Assembly (NCBI RefSeq): GCF_000369065.1
Contig: NZ_KB849799.1
Coordinates: forward strand, 62,001-126,000
Direction: 5' to 3'
DNA: 64,000 nucleotides
Origin: Acinetobacter haemolyticus CIP 64.3 = MTCC 9819
GTDB taxonomy: Bacteria > Pseudomonadota > Gammaproteobacteria > Pseudomonadales > Moraxellaceae
Shown here: positions 55,818-64,000 of the stretch, one piece after another
Numbering within the stretch: position 1 is the stretch's first letter
How the letters are laid out: every line of letters starts with the position of its first letter
Notes under the pieces: generated by a model
The model's database searches: none
Seen by the model: the letters and a program-made list of their open reading frames with translations, nothing else
Told to the model about the DNA's origin: nothing
Translations under genes and position numbers: made by a program

Positions 55818-55850
55818 GTTGATCCAATATAAAAATGACTCATCAGAATT

Positions 55851-55860
55851 ATGCAATATG

Positions 55861-55866
<6 letters not shown>
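55851..55866. promoter_or_regulatory. PadR operator site 1 (overlaps -35)
   Basis: ATGCAA, TATG, TTGCAT, a perfect 6+4+6 palindrome. Its right half TTGCAT (55861-55866) is also the -35 element of the fadH promoter. A bound repressor would cover the -35. Confidence 0.78.
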
Positions 55867-57965
<2,099 letters not shown>

Positions 57966-57975
57966 ATAAAACAAT

Positions 57976-58012
57976 GAGACATTCTCTTTTGTTAGGAATG
58001 TCTCTAATTTTA
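57976..58012 (+). terminator. Hairpin between fadH and the NTF2-like gene
   Basis: GAGACATTC (57976-57984) and GAATGTCTC (57997-58005) form a 9-bp perfect stem with a 12-base loop, followed by TAATTTTA. It may attenuate transcription into the following genes, so the operon could be unequal in expression. Confidence 0.6.
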
Positions 58013-58037
58013 TGAGTCTAATGATAAGGAAAAAACA

Positions 58038-58454
58038 ATGACAATTGATACAACCAAGCGAGCTTTAGAAAAATGGCATCAGATGATTAACACTGGTGAC
58101 CTCGCAAATTTAAATGATTTATTGGCTGAAGATGTCGTGTTTCGTTCTCCTGTTGCTTATAAGCCTTATGAGGGGAAACAAGTGGTTTTCTTTATTTTGA
58201 CCAATGTGATACAGGTTTTTGAAAACTTTACTTATCACCGTGAATTTTATACGGAAGATGGTGCAAATGTAGTGTTGGAATTTAGTGCCGATGTAAGTGG
58301 GAAATCGCTTAAAGGTATTGATATGATTCGGTTTAACGCACAAGGTAAAATCATTGACTTTGAAGTAATGATTCGACCAATGAGTGGTTTAGCTGTATTG
58401 GCTGAACAGATGGGTGCAAGATTTGCTCAGTATCAATCAAATTCATCAAAATAA
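58038..58454 (+). CDS. NTF2-like (SnoaL-type) fold protein
   Basis: A 138-residue protein with the NTF2/SnoaL-like cone-shaped fold: W-H-x-M-I-N-T-G-D-x-x-x-L-x-x-L-L-A-E-D-V-V-F at the start and IDMIRFNAQGKIIDFEVMIRPMSGL near the end. Such proteins bind or act on hydrophobic small molecules or steroids. In this operon with FadH, a role in fatty-acid or related lipid metabolism is possible. No catalytic residue was read out. Confidence 0.8.
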   Translation: MTIDTTKRALEKWHQMINTGDLANLNDLLAEDVVFRSPVAYKPYEGKQVVFFILTNVIQVFENFTYHREFYTEDGANVVLEFSADVSGKSLKGIDMIRFNAQGKIIDFEVMIRPMSGLAVLAEQMGARFAQYQSNSSK

Positions 58455-58484
58455 AATAGCCTAAGTAATATTGAGACTATTAAA

Positions 58485-59201
58485 ATGTGGCTAAACTTAT
58501 CAACTATTGTTTTATTACCTGTTTTGATTACTCAAGGCATGATCGTACGTAAACGAACGCCATTATTACCTGAACCACAGGGTGATAGAGATGGGCTTGT
58601 GGGCGAGGGAAAACCACTGTCTTTACTTATATTGGGTGATTCAGCGGCAGCAGGTGTTGGCGTAGAGAGGCAGGAAGAAGCATTATCAGGTGCGATTATT
58701 TCTGAGCTCAAAAATGACTATACATTGAAATGGAGATTGCATGCTAGAACGGGGCTTACAACCCAACAAGTGTGTGAAGCAATAGTTGAGATAGATGAGC
58801 GTGATTATGATGTAATTGTAACGTCAATAGGTGTTAATGATATCACTAAATTGACATCTCTAGGTACATGGATAAAACAACAAAAACAATTATTTACTCA
58901 AATACAAAACCGTTTTCGGCCAAAATTGGTTATTGTATCAGGAGTACCACCGATGCAGCATTTTCCAGCATTACCTCAACCTTTAGCATGGTTGTTTGGA
59001 AGATACGCAGAACAGATGAATAACACCTTACAACAATGGTTAGCTTCACAACAACAATTTAGATTTATTTCATATGACATCGAGGTTTTTCAGGCATTAA
59101 ACATATCAATGGCAGCAGATGGTTTTCATCCAAGTCGTGAAATTTATGCAATTTGGGGGAAACAAGTCGCAGATATAGTGCGGCAATCGTTTAACCCCTA
59201 A
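58485..59201 (+). CDS. SGNH/GDSL hydrolase
   Basis: A 238-residue SGNH-fold esterase. Block I LILGDSAAAGVGV (residues 48-60, nucleophile Ser53 in GDSA), block III GVNDIT and the late block V DGFHPS carry Ser, Asn and Asp/His. The N terminus has a hydrophobic stretch (WLNLSTIVLLPVLITQGMIV), so it may be membrane-anchored or exported. Esterases of this family release fatty acids or acyl groups. Fourth position in the fadH-led set, with short gaps. Confidence 0.86.
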   Translation: MWLNLSTIVLLPVLITQGMIVRKRTPLLPEPQGDRDGLVGEGKPLSLLILGDSAAAGVGVERQEEALSGAIISELKNDYTLKWRLHARTGLTTQQVCEAIVEIDERDYDVIVTSIGVNDITKLTSLGTWIKQQKQLFTQIQNRFRPKLVIVSGVPPMQHFPALPQPLAWLFGRYAEQMNNTLQQWLASQQQFRFISYDIEVFQALNISMAADGFHPSREIYAIWGKQVADIVRQSFNP

Positions 59202-59222
59202 CATAGAGGGAGGAATGAAATT

Positions 59223-60311
59223 ATGGGCATATCCACTCTAAATAAACTTAAAGTTCTAGGTTCGGAATTATTTGATTTTGCATTAGGTACAGAACTTCCA
59301 AAAATGTACTATCACCCGCAAGGGAAAATTAAAGATGTTTTAGAAAAATTACCTCAATTAAAACGAAAATATCGCCCAACACCTTGGTTGAGCAATACAC
59401 ATGTTCACCTTTTATATTTTGACGTGATTAGAAAGAAAACAGTCAAGCTTGAATATGATCGAATTGATCAACTCACTATGCATGATGGTGGTATTACTGC
59501 AATTGCATGGTATGGTTTTAATCTTCCTAAAGACACGCCAACAGTTGTTATGATGCATACGATTACAGGTACACCTGAGAGTATGCGTGAATTGGTTAAG
59601 GATTTACACGAATATACGGGTTGGCGAATCGCGTTGTGTCTGCGTCGAGGTCATGCAGGTTTACCAATGCCAGTTCCACAGATTTCTTTGTTTGGTTCAA
59701 CCAGTGATCTTAAAGAGCAGTTGGATCATATCCAAAAACTATTTCCAAAGTCAGATTTGTATGCGGTTGGTTCCTCTGCTGGTACTGGCTTGTTAGTACG
59801 TCATCTTGGCGAGCAAGCAGAAAATACGCCTTTTAAAGCTGCTTTTGCGATGTGCCCAGGCTATGACACTGAAATAGGATTTAAAAATGTCCATCCTTTT
59901 TATAGTAAGGTAATGACAAAAAAATTATTCAAACACTTTATTGAGCCATATAAGAATATTTGGAGTCGAGTTCCATCACTAGAGAAAGTGTTGGCGACAA
60001 CAAGTCTAGAAGAGTTTGAGAAAGCATATTTTGAAATGGCTGGGTATCAGGATTATCAGAGTTATTGCAAGGCCATTAATCCGATTTATGTATTTCAGAA
60101 TATCAAAATTCCATTAATGATTTTGAATGCTGAAGATGATCCCGTATGTTCCATTAAAAATTTGGAGCCGTATAAAGATACAATTAAACAAATGGAAAAT
60201 ATTGTTGTTATTACGACGAAGAAGGGAAGTCACTGTGGCTTTTATGAAAGTCTAAGTGTTAAATCTTGGGCTTCACGTTTAATGGCTGATTTTTTCAAAA
60301 ACTATTCATAA
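59223..60311 (+). CDS. YheT/EMB8-family alpha/beta hydrolase
   Basis: A 362-residue alpha/beta hydrolase. The family mark PWLSNTHVHLLYFDVIR is at about residues 54-70, the nucleophile elbow GSSAG at 183-187 (Ser185), the oxyanion/second region RRGHAGLPM and the late His in KKGSHCGFYE. Family members are thought to hydrolyse lipid esters; exact substrate unknown. Last gene of the fadH operon. The GGGAGGAATG ribosome region precedes the ATG. Confidence 0.85.
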   Translation: MGISTLNKLKVLGSELFDFALGTELPKMYYHPQGKIKDVLEKLPQLKRKYRPTPWLSNTHVHLLYFDVIRKKTVKLEYDRIDQLTMHDGGITAIAWYGFNLPKDTPTVVMMHTITGTPESMRELVKDLHEYTGWRIALCLRRGHAGLPMPVPQISLFGSTSDLKEQLDHIQKLFPKSDLYAVGSSAGTGLLVRHLGEQAENTPFKAAFAMCPGYDTEIGFKNVHPFYSKVMTKKLFKHFIEPYKNIWSRVPSLEKVLATTSLEEFEKAYFEMAGYQDYQSYCKAINPIYVFQNIKIPLMILNAEDDPVCSIKNLEPYKDTIKQMENIVVITTKKGSHCGFYESLSVKSWASRLMADFFKNYS

Positions 60312-60325
60312 TCAGCTCCACAAAA

Positions 60326-60354
60326 AATATGCGCCGCAATTAAAGCGGCGCATA
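60326..60354. terminator. Bidirectional terminator between the fadH operon and lipoprotein gene
   Basis: ATGCGCCGC (60329-60337) and GCGGCGCAT (60345-60353) form a perfect 9-bp stem with loop AATTAAA. The minus strand continues with a strong T-run; the plus strand gives a weaker tail. Confidence 0.88.
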
Positions 60355-60382
60355 ACATTTGGTTTTAACGCTATACAACATA

Positions 60383-60847
60383 TTAGTTGTTAAGAGCCGG
60401 GGTCGCAGCAGCAATTGCAGCAGCAACAGCATCTTCTTCAGACTGGCTAGGACCGCTAGGTTTTGGCGCTTTAGGCTGCTCAGTTCTAGGGGCACTTGGT
60501 TCAGTTTGAGCAGGTCTAGCTGATTCAGTACGTGAGGTTTCAGTCGGTGTGCTATTGCTTTGAGATTGGGCTGGACGAGTTTCACGACGAATTTCGGTCG
60601 TTGTATTCTCTGTTTCCTCTCGCATCGTCTCAACTGAAGGTGCAGGAGCTTCTTCAGTGTCCACACTTTCTAGCGTTTCAAACTGTTGATTGGTTTCTAC
60701 TGACTCAGGTTGCTGTTCAGTGATTTGTGTTTCAGTCGATTGCTCAGACTGTTGCTCTTCATTTTTAGGTTCTTCTTTTTTCACACAAGCTGTCAATAAA
60801 AGACCTGTGGCGATTGCTGCACAAATTAAAAGTTTTTTATTTGCCAT
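60383..60847 (-). CDS. Low-complexity putative lipoprotein
   Basis: A 154-residue protein: signal peptide with lipobox LLTAC (Cys about residue 21), then a disordered region very rich in E, T, Q, S and P (EEQQSEQSTETQITEQQPESVETNQQ and following). The composition is unlike that of neighbouring genes. It ends with a short Ala/Ser segment (EEDAVAAAIAAATPALNN). No family recognised; probably a surface- or periplasm-exposed spacer-type lipoprotein. A weak GCAATG start context precedes it. Confidence 0.72.
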   Translation of the reverse strand: MANKKLLICAAIATGLLLTACVKKEEPKNEEQQSEQSTETQITEQQPESVETNQQFETLESVDTEEAPAPSVETMREETENTTTEIRRETRPAQSQSNSTPTETSRTESARPAQTEPSAPRTEQPKAPKPSGPSQSEEDAVAAAIAAATPALNN

Positions 60848-62853
<2,006 letters not shown>

Positions 62854-62883
62854 TGTAGGCTTAAATAAACTGGGAAAGTTTAA

Positions 62884-63741
<858 letters not shown>

Positions 63742-63802
63742 GCCGGTTTTTCCCCTTTGAGTTCCTCTAACAAGGGGGTTCTCAATGTAAATCAAGGTTT
63801 AA

Positions 63803-64000
<198 letters not shown>

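Noticed and set aside
63746-63785. Hairpin CCCCTT...AAGGGG between kdsA and eno as a terminator
   Set aside because: Six-base arms with a 14-base loop and no U-run after them; not convincing as an intrinsic terminator.

Overview
The window is a low-GC gammaproteobacterial chromosome segment that reads as Acinetobacter (species not resolved). The grounds are AT-rich intergenic DNA, Acinetobacter-like proteins throughout, a KtrAB-type potassium system, a CydP/CydX-containing bd oxidase operon, and the pyrG-kdsA-eno order at the right edge. It is mostly core chromosome with two IS3-family insertions. No prophage, CRISPR array, rRNA or tRNA gene was seen.

Left part (1-18.4 kb): the 3' end of pyrF; lysO (lysine export) convergent with it; a flavin monooxygenase divergent from an AraC-type regulator; zapE; glcB (malate synthase G) behind a palindromic operator candidate; a 2OG-Fe(II) oxygenase; an SRAP/HMCES-type DNA-protein crosslink protein; a MarR regulator; an alpha/beta hydrolase; small membrane proteins; brnQ; map; a LysR regulator; grxD; and an argD-type aminotransferase. 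Many genes are closed by clear intrinsic terminators, several of them bidirectional.

Middle part (18.4-47.2 kb): a complete IS3-family element (18429-19739, 3-bp target duplication TTT). It is followed by small conserved genes (CBS-domain, DUF2750, Sel1 and two membrane proteins), a 108-bp-period tandem repeat, ftsY, a nitroreductase and a DUF2057 protein. The five-gene operon cydP-cydA-cydB-cydX-ybgE lies on the minus strand. The 34-codon cydX is read directly from the sequence, and upstream of the operon lies a 507-bp AT-rich region with three related direct repeats. Next come a YqiJ-like membrane protein, a Rieske protein next to an adenosine-kinase-like sugar kinase, a large M16C peptidase with pldA and a C39-like protein, ktrB/ktrA, ilvA divergent from rpiA, a CDP-alcohol phosphatidyltransferase and an alkaline phosphatase lipoprotein. 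A second IS3-family element (45482-46789, perfect 26-bp terminal repeats, TSD TGC) splits a lipoprotein gene. Removing the IS and one TSD copy restores a single reading frame of about 509 codons.

Right part (47.4-64 kb): argC, a DUF6776-like protein, clpS and clpA (adaptor and unfoldase of the N-end rule), ynfA and a DAHP synthase gene. The DAHP synthase gene is preceded by a structured leader with an intrinsic terminator and then a 30-codon ORF dense in Phe/Tyr/Trp, a candidate aromatic-sensing leader peptide. A PadR regulator plus hydrolase is divergent from a fadH operon (fadH, NTF2-like, SGNH hydrolase, YheT-like hydrolase). Two matching palindromes flank a near-consensus promoter, giving a clear autoregulation and repression model. 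The window ends with a low-complexity lipoprotein, pyrG, kdsA and the 5' end of eno.

The signals most worth following are regulatory: the aromatic leader peptide and terminator before DAHP synthase, the PadR operator pair, the cyd upstream repeats, the terminator hairpin abutting the lysO start codon, and the two small tandem repeats sharing a GCGCAAGAC core.
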